6,151 nt of DNA, taken from Myxococcales bacterium (lineage in GTDB: Bacteria > Myxococcota > Polyangia > Fen-1088). Location: contig PMLH01000507.1 in the NCBI GenBank assembly GCA_003159055.1, positions 2,992 to 9,142 of the forward strand, in the 5' to 3' direction. The notes under the pieces were generated by a model. It was not told where the DNA came from. It saw nothing but the letters and a program-made list of their open reading frames with translations, and ran no database searches. Below are positions 1 to 6,151 of the stretch, in pieces. The position numbers and the translations under genes are program-made. The first letter of the stretch is position 1, and every line of letters begins with the position of its first letter.

Positions 1-1
1 C

Positions 2-769
2 GAGCTTGGCGTGGTGGTGAACGGGCTTCTGGTCAAGAGCTTCCCCGACATCCTCAACACCGATTTCACGGCGCAAATGGAAGAGCAACTCGACGAGGTC
101 GAGGAAGGCTCCGCCGATTGGATTAAGCTGCTCAAGGACTTCTACGCTCCCTTCGAACGCGATCTCGACCGCGCCAAGGTCGAGATGCGCGACCTCAAGC
201 GCGAAGAAGAGCCCACGGAAGAGGTCTGCGAGAAGTGCGGCAAGCCCATGGTCATCAAGTGGGGTCGCAACGGCTACTTCCTGGCATGCACCGGCTATCC
301 TGACTGCCGCAACACCAAGGAATACACCCGTAACGCCGACGGCACCTTGACCGTGCGGCCGACCACGCGTCCGTCGGACCAGATTTGCCCGACTTGTACC
401 TCGCCGATGGTCGTGCGGCGCGGGCGATTCGGCGAATTCCTGGCGTGCTCGCGCTACCCCGAGTGCAAGACCACAAGCCCGGTTTCGCTCGGCGTGGCCT
501 GCCCGAAGCCCGACTGCGGCGGGTATTTGTCGGAGAAGCGCTCGCGGCGAGGCAAGGTGTTCTTCGGTTGTTCGAACTACGCCAAGTCGAAGTGCGATTT
601 CGTTTCGTGGGATCGCCCCTTGCCCAAGCCGTGTCCGCTCTGCGGAGCGCCGTTCATCGTCCAGAAAGTGCTGCGCTCGGGCACGCGCCTGCGCTGCATC
701 GCCGAAGGTTGCGGCTACACCGCCGAACCCGAAGATGGCGAGTCCGAGCCCACCGTGAAGGCGTCCTAG
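2..769 (+). CDS. topA: DNA topoisomerase I (type IA), C-terminal part, 5' end outside window
   Basis: Type IA topoisomerase, which relaxes negatively supercoiled DNA through a transient 5'-phosphotyrosine bond. Only the C-terminal part is visible. The frame is open to the left edge (Glu-Leu-Gly precede the GTG at 11), so that GTG is internal and the true start and catalytic Tyr lie upstream. Numbering from the GTG, residues 1-60 match the end of the catalytic core, with the family-typical FTAQMEEQLD at 19-28. Four Cys4 zinc ribbons follow: C73/C76/C93/C99, C126/C129/C146/C152, C164/C169/C187/C195 and C208/C211/C229/C234. All 16 cysteines are present. The first two ribbons show the typical G-R-x-G-x-F-L-A-C signature. 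These ribbons are known in the family to bind single-stranded DNA, and in E. coli the C-terminal region also contacts RNA polymerase. A short acidic tail ends at TAG. The identification is very secure. Confidence 0.97.
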   Translation, partial: ELGVVVNGLLVKSFPDILNTDFTAQMEEQLDEVEEGSADWIKLLKDFYAPFERDLDRAKVEMRDLKREEEPTEEVCEKCGKPMVIKWGRNGYFLACTGYPDCRNTKEYTRNADGTLTVRPTTRPSDQICPTCTSPMVVRRGRFGEFLACSRYPECKTTSPVSLGVACPKPDCGGYLSEKRSRRGKVFFGCSNYAKSKCDFVSWDRPLPKPCPLCGAPFIVQKVLRSGTRLRCIAEGCGYTAEPEDGESEPTVKAS

Positions 770-771
770 GA

Positions 772-811
772 CCGGATCCGGTGGCCGTGGCCGGCTCCGG
801 CTCCGGTTATT
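772..811 (+). terminator. GC-rich hairpin just after topA, possible terminator
   Basis: Directly after the topA stop, CCGGA (772-776) can pair with TCCGG (796-800), and inside it CCGG (778-781) with CCGG (791-794). One T/C mismatch separates the two stems and the loop is nine bases. This gives a nine-pair, all but one G-C stem. The only T-rich stretch, TTATT at 807-811, begins six bases after the stem, so it is not a textbook intrinsic terminator. It could instead be a processing or attenuation structure between topA and the recombinase gene. A perfect 12-base palindrome (771-782) overlaps it and would compete with the hairpin. Confidence 0.3.
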
Positions 812-848
812 CGCGCCTCCCTCGTCTTCCAGCTATCCTGAACCTTGC

Positions 849-1805
849 ATGAGCTCCTTCGTCTCGCTGTTTCGCCAACATCTGGAAAGCGAGAAGCGCT
901 CGTCACCGCATACGGTGCGTGCCTACCTTGCCGATCTCGAGGAGTTCTTGATCTTCGTGCGGGCGCGCCGCGGTGAAGAGTTGGGCGAAGCGGGCGAGCT
1001 ACCAGTAGCCCAGCTCGACATCATCGCCTGCCGCTCATTTCTGGCTGGGCTTCACGGAAAAAACGATCCTGCGACCATGGGTCGCAAGCTTTCGTCGCTG
1101 CGCACCTTCTTCCGACTGCTCGTGCGGCGCAAGATCATCGCCAGCAATCCGCTCGCCGGGCTGCGGGGACCCAAGCGCGCCCAGCGCTTGCCTCAATTTC
1201 TCGGCAAGGATGAGGCGACCCGACTGCTCGACGGCAAACCTGGAAAAGTGCACACGAATTTCGAGCGGACGCGCGATCAGGCGCTGTTCGAGGTGCTCTA
1301 CGCGAGCGGCCTGCGCATTTCAGAGGCGTGCCATCTCGACCTCGGCGACGTGGTGGCGGAGGGCGGCGGCGCCACCATCACCGTGCGCGAAGGTAAGGGC
1401 CGCAAGGACCGCATCGTGCCCGCCGGGGGCAAGGCGTGGCAGGCGCTCGGCGAATACCTGCCTCCGCGCGCCGCCTTGATTGCGCAGACCCTCGCGCAGG
1501 GAAGGCCCGTGGATACGCAGGCGTTGTTTCTTTCCCGACGAGGCTTGCGCATGGGCGACCGAGAGGCTCGGCGCAAGCTCGACCGTCGCGAGTGCGAAAA
1601 TGCGGTCAAGCGCGTATCGCCGCACGCCCTACGCCACAGCTTCGCGACGCATTTGCTTGGGGAAGGTGCGGACCTGCGTTCCATCCAGGAAATGCTTGGC
1701 CACGCCAGCCTGCGCACCACGCAGCGCTACGCCCAGGTGGACATTGACCACTTGATGGCGGTTTACGACAAGGCTCACCCTCGCGCGACGCTGCGAACGC
1801 GGTAA
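849..1805 (+). CDS. xerC: Tyrosine recombinase, XerC/CodV type
   Basis: Site-specific tyrosine recombinase of 318 aa, slightly longer than E. coli XerC (298). Xer proteins resolve chromosome dimers at dif sites near the terminus, usually as a XerC-XerD pair activated by FtsK. Residues 1-105 form the N-terminal SAM-like core-binding domain (S-P-H-T-V-R-A-Y at 19-26), and about 115-310 the catalytic domain. All active-site residues are visible: R156 in GLRISE, K183 in the beta-hairpin, H259 and R262 in HALRHSFATHLL, H285 in LGHASL, and the nucleophile Y294. The ATG at 849 gives the usual short lead before the core-binding domain, but no Shine-Dalgarno precedes it. The topA/hslVU neighbourhood matches Bacillus codV and favours the XerC side, but XerC and XerD cannot be separated firmly from one sequence. 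No integron or phage features surround it, so a housekeeping role is more likely than a mobile integrase. Confidence 0.92.
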   Translation: MSSFVSLFRQHLESEKRSSPHTVRAYLADLEEFLIFVRARRGEELGEAGELPVAQLDIIACRSFLAGLHGKNDPATMGRKLSSLRTFFRLLVRRKIIASNPLAGLRGPKRAQRLPQFLGKDEATRLLDGKPGKVHTNFERTRDQALFEVLYASGLRISEACHLDLGDVVAEGGGATITVREGKGRKDRIVPAGGKAWQALGEYLPPRAALIAQTLAQGRPVDTQALFLSRRGLRMGDREARRKLDRRECENAVKRVSPHALRHSFATHLLGEGADLRSIQEMLGHASLRTTQRYAQVDIDHLMAVYDKAHPRATLRTR

Positions 1806-1814
1806 GCTGCGCGC

Positions 1815-2354
1815 ATGCAATCCAAGAAGACCCGCGCCACCACCGTTCTCGTCGTGCGTGCTGGCGGCAAAGTCGTGATGGGCAGCGACGGCCAGGTGAC
1901 GATGGGGCAGACCGTGGTCAAGGCAACCGCGCGCAAGCTGCGGCGGATCGGCGACGGCAAGATCATCGCCGGGTTTGCCGGCTCGGCGGCCGACGGCCTG
2001 ACCCTGTTCGAAAAGCTGGAGGTCAAGCTCAAGGACTCAAGCGGAAATCTCATGCGCGCCGCGGTCGAGCTGGCCAAAGACTGGCGTACGGATCGTGTGC
2101 TGCGGCGGCTGGAGGCGTTGCTTCTGGTGGCGGATCGCGAGCACATCCTGATGCTATCGGGCACCGGCGATATCATCGAGCCCGACGCAGACGCGGCAGC
2201 GGTGGGATCGGGTGGCAATTTTGCCTTGGCGGCGTCGCGCGCCCTGCTCGCCAACACCCAGCTGTCGGCGCGCGAGATCGTCGAGCGCAGCCTGCGCATC
2301 GCTGCCGATATTTGCGTGTATACCAACACCAACTTCACGTTCGAGGAGATCTGA
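1815..2354 (+). CDS. hslV: ATP-dependent protease peptidase subunit HslV (ClpQ)
   Basis: Proteasome-beta-like threonine peptidase of 179 aa. It forms a cytoplasmic double hexamer that degrades proteins unfolded by HslU. By alignment with E. coli HslV from memory, the first eight residues (MQSKKTRA) are a propeptide and T9 becomes the N-terminal nucleophile after self-processing. Supporting residues sit at the expected mature positions: D25 (mature 17), K41 (mature 33) and S132 in the GSGG loop (mature 124). [12 protein letters not shown] at 83-94 and ICVYTN near the C-terminus are family hallmarks. The ATG lies 9 bp after the recombinase stop, in the same frame and without an obvious Shine-Dalgarno, so reinitiation by ribosomes leaving the upstream gene is plausible. 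No other start codon would keep the propeptide. Its natural partner, hslU, follows at once. Confidence 0.97.
   Translation: MQSKKTRATTVLVVRAGGKVVMGSDGQVTMGQTVVKATARKLRRIGDGKIIAGFAGSAADGLTLFEKLEVKLKDSSGNLMRAAVELAKDWRTDRVLRRLEALLLVADREHILMLSGTGDIIEPDADAAAVGSGGNFALAASRALLANTQLSAREIVERSLRIAADICVYTNTNFTFEEI
2343..2348 (+). promoter_or_regulatory. Shine-Dalgarno for hslU, inside the end of hslV
   Basis: GAGGAG lies ten bases before the ATG at 2359. It encodes the last glutamates of HslV as well as serving hslU. It supports the 2359 start over the in-frame ATG at 2212, which would overlap hslV by more than 140 bases. Confidence 0.75.
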
Positions 2355-2358
2355 GACG

Positions 2359-3756
2359 ATGGCCGATTCCACGAGACCAGTAAGCAAGCGCCCGGAGGCG
2401 CTCACCCCGCGCGCCATCGTCGAGGAACTGGACCGGTACATCGTCGGCCAGCGGGCGGCCAAGCGCGCGGTCGCGGTCGCGCTCCGTAATCGCTGGCGAC
2501 GGCAGCAGGTGCCGGGTGCCATGCGCGACGAGATTTCGCCGAAGAACATCATGCTGATTGGTCCGACCGGCGTGGGAAAGACCGAAATCGCGCGTCGTTT
2601 GGCGAAGCTCGCCAATGCGCCCTTCATCAAGGTCGAGGCGTCCAAGTTTACCGAGGTGGGGTATGTCGGTCGCGATGTGGATTCGATGGTGCGCGATCTG
2701 GCCGAGACCGCGGTCTCGATGTTGCGCGAAGAAGAGCGCGAACGCGCGCGGCCGAGGGCACGCGAACACGCGGAAGAACGCTTGCTCGACGTGCTCTTGC
2801 CGTCATCGCGTCCGGTGCGCACCCCGTCGGGGGCGATTCCACTGCCCGGCGTGGTCTCACAACCCGACTTGCCAGGCGAATCGTCGACCCGGGAGGACCT
2901 GCGTCGCCTGCTGCGCGACGGCAAGCTCAACGACCGAACCGTCGAGATCGACATCAGTGAATCCGGCCAGTCTTTCGCCAACGTGTTTTCGGGAACCGGC
3001 ATGGAAGAGATGGTGCTGAACCTGCAAAACATGTTTCCGCAGAACAAGCAGACCAAACACCGCCGGCTCACGGTTCCCGAGGCGCTCGACGTGCTCACCG
3101 ACGAAGAGCTCGGCAAGCTGATCGACATGGACCGGGTCACCAAGGAGGCGATCCGCCGGGCCGAGCAGGACGGGATCATCTTCATCGACGAGCTGGACAA
3201 GGTGGCCGGGCGAGAGTCGGGCGGTCACGGCCCGGATGTCTCCCGCGAGGGCGTGCAGCGGGATCTGCTGCCGATTGTGGAAGGCTCGACGGTATCGACC
3301 AAGTACGGCCCGCTCAAGACCGACCACGTGCTGTTTATCGCCGCCGGCGCTTTTCACGTCGCGAAGCCGAAGGATCTGATTCCCGAGCTGCAGGGGCGTT
3401 TTCCTATTCGCGTCGAGCTGGAATCGCTGACCGATGCCGACTTCGTCCGCATCCTGACCGAGCCAGAAAACGCCCTGGTCAAGCAATACACGGCGCTGCT
3501 CGCGACGGAAAAGGTGCACCTCGATATCCAGCAAGACGCCGTGGCGGAAATCGCGCGCATCGCCGCCGACGTGAATCAGCGCATGGAAAACATCGGCGCG
3601 CGACGCCTGCACACCGTGATGGAAAAGCTGCTCGACGAGCTTTCTTTCGAAGCACCCGACCTGGGCGAGCAGACGGTACCCATCACGGGCGCCTACGTGC
3701 GCGACCGGCTGCAAGGTCTGCTCAAGGACGAGGACCTATCGCAGTACGTGCTGTAG
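2359..3756 (+). CDS. hslU: ATP-dependent protease ATPase subunit HslU (ClpY)
   Basis: AAA+ unfoldase of 465 aa (E. coli HslU is 443). Its hexamer caps HslV, unfolds substrates and threads them into the peptidase. Visible elements are the N-terminal L-T-P-R-x-I-V-x-E-L-D-x-Y-I-V-G-Q segment (15-31), Walker A GPTGVGKT (68-75), the GYVGRD pore loop (101-106), the substrate-handling I domain (about 110-243), Walker [10 protein letters not shown] (273-281), a sensor 1 region LFIAAGAF (325-332), GRFPIRVEL (346-354) and sensor 2 GARRLH (413-418). The C-terminal EDLSQYVL matches the family tail that docks into HslV. The start at 2359 is chosen from the Shine-Dalgarno, the 4-bp spacing after hslV and the family N-terminus. 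The segment at about 151-176, rich in Pro, Gly and Ser, appears longer than in E. coli and largely explains the extra length. Confidence 0.97.
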   Translation: MADSTRPVSKRPEALTPRAIVEELDRYIVGQRAAKRAVAVALRNRWRRQQVPGAMRDEISPKNIMLIGPTGVGKTEIARRLAKLANAPFIKVEASKFTEVGYVGRDVDSMVRDLAETAVSMLREEERERARPRAREHAEERLLDVLLPSSRPVRTPSGAIPLPGVVSQPDLPGESSTREDLRRLLRDGKLNDRTVEIDISESGQSFANVFSGTGMEEMVLNLQNMFPQNKQTKHRRLTVPEALDVLTDEELGKLIDMDRVTKEAIRRAEQDGIIFIDELDKVAGRESGGHGPDVSREGVQRDLLPIVEGSTVSTKYGPLKTDHVLFIAAGAFHVAKPKDLIPELQGRFPIRVELESLTDADFVRILTEPENALVKQYTALLATEKVHLDIQQDAVAEIARIAADVNQRMENIGARRLHTVMEKLLDELSFEAPDLGEQTVPITGAYVRDRLQGLLKDEDLSQYVL

Positions 3757-3783
3757 GCTCCTCGCCTCATTCAGATCGACAGA

Positions 3784-4662
3784 CTACCGCGGCGGCGGCC
3801 CGCGGCGCGGCTGGGTCGAGGCTGGCTTGGACTGCTGACCGGGAGCTGGCCCACCAGCCCTTCCGCCCGACGGAGCGCCCGCGGCTGGCGCGCCTGGCGC
3901 TGGTCCGTGATGTGGCGTGCCGGCGGGGCCGGCGGAGGGCTGCCCCTGGGGCTGGGGTTGAGCGGCGAAGCCCGAGTGGGCCGCTGGAGCCGCAGGGGAG
4001 GCCGAAGGTTGTCCAGCGAAGCCCGGCCTGCCAGGCTGCCCGGCCGCTGGCGGCGGTCCCATCGGTCGGGGCGCAGGCCCAGGGCCTGGTCCAGGGTGAC
4101 CAGCAGCCGGTGGCGGCAGCGGATGTCCTGGCTGGCCTGGAGGTGGGGCATACCCGCGATGCGCGTCAGGAGGCGGCAAGGGACGGCCCGGGGCGGGATG
4201 TCCGTAGGCTGGCGGCGGGGCGCGGCGCTCGTAGGGGCGTACATATTCGCGGCGTCCTTCCGGTGTGCGCCAGTAGCCGCGGCTATATTCCCAACGGCCG
4301 TTCACGATAACGTACGTCGGCTCGATGTAGATGTGCCCGGGCGCGGAGTACTCCCAATAGCCGGGCACCCACTCCCAACGACCTCCGCCCCAGTTCCAGT
4401 AGCCGCGCACCCAGTAGTAGTTGGGGCCTGGAGCCATCGGGACGAACTCTTGCTGTGGCGGCGGCGGAGCGCCGGGCACGAACAGCGGCTGCTCATCGGC
4501 GACGACCGGTGGTGGCCCTTGATACCCCGGCTGTGGCGGACCGGGATCGTAGTAGACGGGCTCCGGCCCTGGGCCCGCAGCGCGGACCACACATCCCGCC
4601 AAGACCGTGGCGGACAAGGCAGGAATGGCGAAAGCGAAAAGCCATGATGCGTGTCGGGTCAT
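3784..4662 (-). CDS. Predicted lipoprotein with WxxGxW repeats and Pro-rich tail
   Basis: Envelope protein of 292 aa and unknown function. Residues 1-24 form a lipoprotein signal peptide: a short basic start, a hydrophobic core, then the lipobox L-A-G-C with C24 as the predicted lipidated residue. Residues 25-80 are rich in Pro, Gly and Tyr. Residues 82-131 carry aromatic repeats, WVRGYW (84-89), WVPGYW (98-103) and a looser WEYSRGYW (124-131), of the WxxGxW/YXWXXGXW class seen in many proteobacterial surface proteins. From about 148 to the end the chain is almost only Pro, Gly, Ala, Gln and His with related units such as PPPAAGHPG (184-191) and PPPAAGQPG (203-211), and is probably disordered. 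The ATG has a strong GGGGAGG ribosome site. It lies 84 bp downstream of the helicase gene on the same strand and converges with hslU. Extended low complexity makes homology searches unreliable outside the aromatic region. The CDS is secure; its role is not. Confidence 0.85.
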   Translation of the reverse strand: MTRHASWLFAFAIPALSATVLAGCVVRAAGPGPEPVYYDPGPPQPGYQGPPPVVADEQPLFVPGAPPPPQQEFVPMAPGPNYYWVRGYWNWGGGRWEWVPGYWEYSAPGHIYIEPTYVIVNGRWEYSRGYWRTPEGRREYVRPYERRAPPPAYGHPAPGRPLPPPDAHRGYAPPPGQPGHPLPPPAAGHPGPGPGPAPRPMGPPPAAGQPGRPGFAGQPSASPAAPAAHSGFAAQPQPQGQPSAGPAGTPHHGPAPGAPAAGAPSGGRAGGPAPGQQSKPASTQPRRGPPPR

Positions 4663-4667
4663 GATTG

Positions 4668-4674
4668 CCTCCCC
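4668..4674 (-). promoter_or_regulatory. Strong Shine-Dalgarno of the lipoprotein gene
   Basis: On the minus strand GGGGAGG stands five bases before the ATG at 4662. It is the best ribosome site in the window. It fixes the start, which also gives a well-formed lipoprotein signal peptide. Confidence 0.8.
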
Positions 4675-4689
4675 GAAATTGGACGTACC

Positions 4690-4718
4690 AACGTAGACTG
4701 CTATTCGGCCCTCTGCAA
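4690..4718 (-). promoter_or_regulatory. Weak candidate promoter for the lipoprotein gene
   Basis: On the minus strand TTGCAG (4718-4713) and TACGTT (4695-4690) are separated by 17 bases, the right spacing for a sigma-70 type promoter. Each box matches its consensus at only three of six positions. The region 4663-4746 is the only gap between the lipoprotein gene and the helicase, and is visibly more AT-rich than the genes around it. Cotranscription from the helicase gene is the alternative. Confidence 0.25.
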
Positions 4719-4746
4719 ATGTAGTGCTAGTCGTCTCTTGCCTCGC

Positions 4747-6151
4747 CTACGGTCGAGACAGGAAGCGCGCGAGGACGGTCTTGGTGCCAACGCTCGCGAA
4801 ACGGACGGTCACCTTCAGATCAGCGCCTGAAGACTGCCATGCGCGGACCTCACCTGTGCCGAATTGCTGGTGGCGAACTTTCACACCCACACGCAGCCCG
4901 AGCTCGCCCTCGCCCTCCGCCGGTGCGCTGCCCTGGTCGTAGTGAACCGTGACTTCTCCACGCGCGGCCGGTGCCGACAGCGCGCGTGGCTTGCTCATCT
5001 CGCCGTCGCGATTCCAGCGGCCTTGCCACGGCCCGGCGCCTTGGGTGCCCGCCTCCTGGTAGTCGCGCCGGGGCGTGACCAGATGTTCGATGCCGTCGGG
5101 GGGCAAGTCGCGCAAGAACCGACTGGGCACGCCGCCAAAGGTTTGGCCCGACAGGCGTCGCCAACGCGCGCGACAAAGCATCAGTCGCTTTCGGGCGCGG
5201 GTGACCGCGACGTAGCACAGGCGGCGTTCTTCCTCCATCGCGCCGTCGTCATCAATGCTGCGCTGGTGCGGGAAGGTGCCCTCTTCGAGGCCAGTCACGA
5301 ACACCACGTCGAACTCGAGCCCTTTGGCGGTGTGGACGGTCATGAGAGCCACGGCGCCCTTGTCCGAATCGTAGCCGTCGATGTCGGAGGCCAAGGTGAT
5401 GCGCTCGAGAAAATCGGCCAGCGACGGTGTTTCGGTTTCGCGCTGGTACTCGCGCATCTGCGAGACCAATTCCAGAAGGTTTTCCAGGCGGCCCTCCGAT
5501 TCGATGCTGGTGTCGGCAGCCAAAGCGTCGCGATAGCCCGATACTTCCAGCACCTTTTCCGCGAGCTCGGCGGGTGGCAAGTTGGCGGAAGCGCGCAGCT
5601 CGGCCAGCATGGCCGAAAACTCCGCCACCTTGCGACGGGCGGCCTGCCCCAGGGTCGCAGGATCCGCGACGGCGATGTCGAGCGCCGCCGACAGGGTGAC
5701 CTGGTGCTGGTCGGAGACGGCGATCAGACGATCGACCGTCGTGTTGCCGATGCCTCGAGCCGGCACGTTGATGATGCGCAGAAGTCCGATGGAATCGTCG
5801 GGGTTTTGCAGGATGCGCAGATACGACAGGAGATCCTTGATCTCGGCGCGGTCGTAGAACTTGGTGCCGCCCACCACGACATACGGGATGTTGCGCACGC
5901 GCAGCGCCTCTTCCAAGACGCGCGACTGTGCGTTGGTGCGGTAGAAGACCGCGAAATCGCGGGGCGCGTGCTCCTTGTCCAGGTCGCTCGCGATGGTGCT
6001 GGCAACGTACTCGGCTTCTTCGCGCTCGCTCTCACCTTCGAAAACGATCACCGGTGCGCCCGCACTCTGCTCGGTGACCAGTCGCTTCGGCCGGCGCTCC
6101 TTGTTGCGCGCGATGACCGCGTTGGCGGTGCGCAGGATGTTGCTGGTCGAG
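4747..6151 (-). CDS. uvrD: UvrD/PcrA-type superfamily 1 DNA helicase, C-terminal part, 5' end outside window
   Basis: 3'-5' DNA helicase of the UvrD/PcrA/Rep family, acting in nucleotide excision and mismatch repair, replication restart and transcription-linked repair. The frame is open to the right edge, giving 467 visible residues, so the GTG at 6051 is internal. At the edge, S-T-S-N-I-L-R-T-A-N-A-V-I is the motif IV region. Downstream come FYRTNAQSR (motif IVa), the 2B-domain stretch with GGTKFYDRAEIKD, motif V (TVHTAKGLEFDVVF within 5293-5343) and motif VI (EEERRLCYVAVTRARKRL, 5182-5235). The last 50 or so residues, about 4750-4905, with VGVKVRHQQFGTGEV, form the C-terminal Tudor-like domain known in PcrA and UvrD to contact RNA polymerase. 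The Walker motifs lie outside the window. This tail favours UvrD/PcrA over Rep; the choice between the names uvrD and pcrA is convention. The stop is TAG at 4747-4749. Confidence 0.95.
   Translation of the reverse strand, partial: STSNILRTANAVIARNKERRPKRLVTEQSAGAPVIVFEGESEREEAEYVASTIASDLDKEHAPRDFAVFYRTNAQSRVLEEALRVRNIPYVVVGGTKFYDRAEIKDLLSYLRILQNPDDSIGLLRIINVPARGIGNTTVDRLIAVSDQHQVTLSAALDIAVADPATLGQAARRKVAEFSAMLAELRASANLPPAELAEKVLEVSGYRDALAADTSIESEGRLENLLELVSQMREYQRETETPSLADFLERITLASDIDGYDSDKGAVALMTVHTAKGLEFDVVFVTGLEEGTFPHQRSIDDDGAMEEERRLCYVAVTRARKRLMLCRARWRRLSGQTFGGVPSRFLRDLPPDGIEHLVTPRRDYQEAGTQGAGPWQGRWNRDGEMSKPRALSAPAARGEVTVHYDQGSAPAEGEGELGLRVGVKVRHQQFGTGEVRAWQSSGADLKVTVRFASVGTKTVLARFLSRP

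Noticed and set aside
834..839. TATCCT as a -10 box for xerC
   Set aside because: No matching -35 at the right distance, and it would make the message almost leaderless.
849..1805. Tyrosine recombinase as an integrase of a mobile element
   Set aside because: No tRNA, att-like repeats, excisionase or phage genes nearby; length, motifs and the hslVU context fit a housekeeping Xer protein.
2212..2358. Extended N-terminus for hslU from the ATG at 2212
   Set aside because: It would overlap hslV by over 140 bases with a non-family Arg/Ser-rich sequence; the 2359 start has a Shine-Dalgarno and the normal HslU beginning.
2154..3200. Long open frame of 348 codons on the minus strand opposite hslV/hslU
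   Set aside because: Ser/Arg-rich translation without a recognisable domain, fully antisense to two certain genes. It is a common by-product of high GC.
2857..3714. Minus-strand open frame of 285 codons opposite hslU
   Set aside because: No domain or ribosome site recognised; a shadow of the conserved hslU codons.
3784..4220. Frameshift or assembly error in the Pro-rich 3' part of the lipoprotein gene
   Set aside because: The frame stays open with consistent Pro/Gly/Ala/Gln repeats to the stop; nothing indicates a shift.
3907..4647. Plus-strand open frame of 246 codons opposite the lipoprotein gene
   Set aside because: Arg/Gly/Ala-rich with no family features. The minus-strand frame has a signal peptide, lipobox, aromatic repeats and a strong ribosome site.
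4733..4759. Inverted repeat GTCTC/GAGAC across the helicase stop as a terminator
   Set aside because: Only five pairs with a 17-base loop and no T-tract after it.

Overview
The window is 6.15 kb of GC-rich, tightly packed bacterial chromosome. It holds six protein genes, two of them cut by the window edges. Gene content and order (topoisomerase I, a Xer-type recombinase, then the HslVU protease), high GC in codon third positions, and a lipoprotein with WxxGxW repeats and a Pro-rich tail suggest a delta-proteobacterium in the broad sense, possibly Myxococcota. That placement is an inference from gene style and was not tested against any database.

Left part, plus strand (1-3756): the 3' third of topA with four intact Cys4 zinc ribbons; a 79-bp gap with a GC-rich hairpin; a complete XerC/CodV-type tyrosine recombinase with all six catalytic residues; hslV, 9 bp downstream and in the same reading frame as the recombinase; and hslU, 4 bp after hslV with a clear Shine-Dalgarno. 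The recombinase, hslV and hslU look like one translationally coupled unit. The order resembles the Bacillus topA-trmFO-codV-clpQ-clpY block, but no trmFO lies between topA and the recombinase.

Right part, minus strand (3784-6151): a UvrD/PcrA superfamily 1 helicase whose 5' end lies beyond the right edge, followed 84 bp later on the same strand by a predicted lipoprotein with WxxGxW-type aromatic repeats and a long Pro/Gly/Ala/Gln tail. The lipoprotein gene converges on hslU with only 27 bp between the two stop codons.

Functionally the window combines DNA topology and repair (TopA, UvrD/PcrA), chromosome dimer resolution (Xer), ATP-dependent proteolysis (HslVU) and one envelope protein of unknown role. 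I see no mobile element, CRISPR array, tRNA, rRNA or defence system, and no convincing undescribed system. The least explained item is the lipoprotein.
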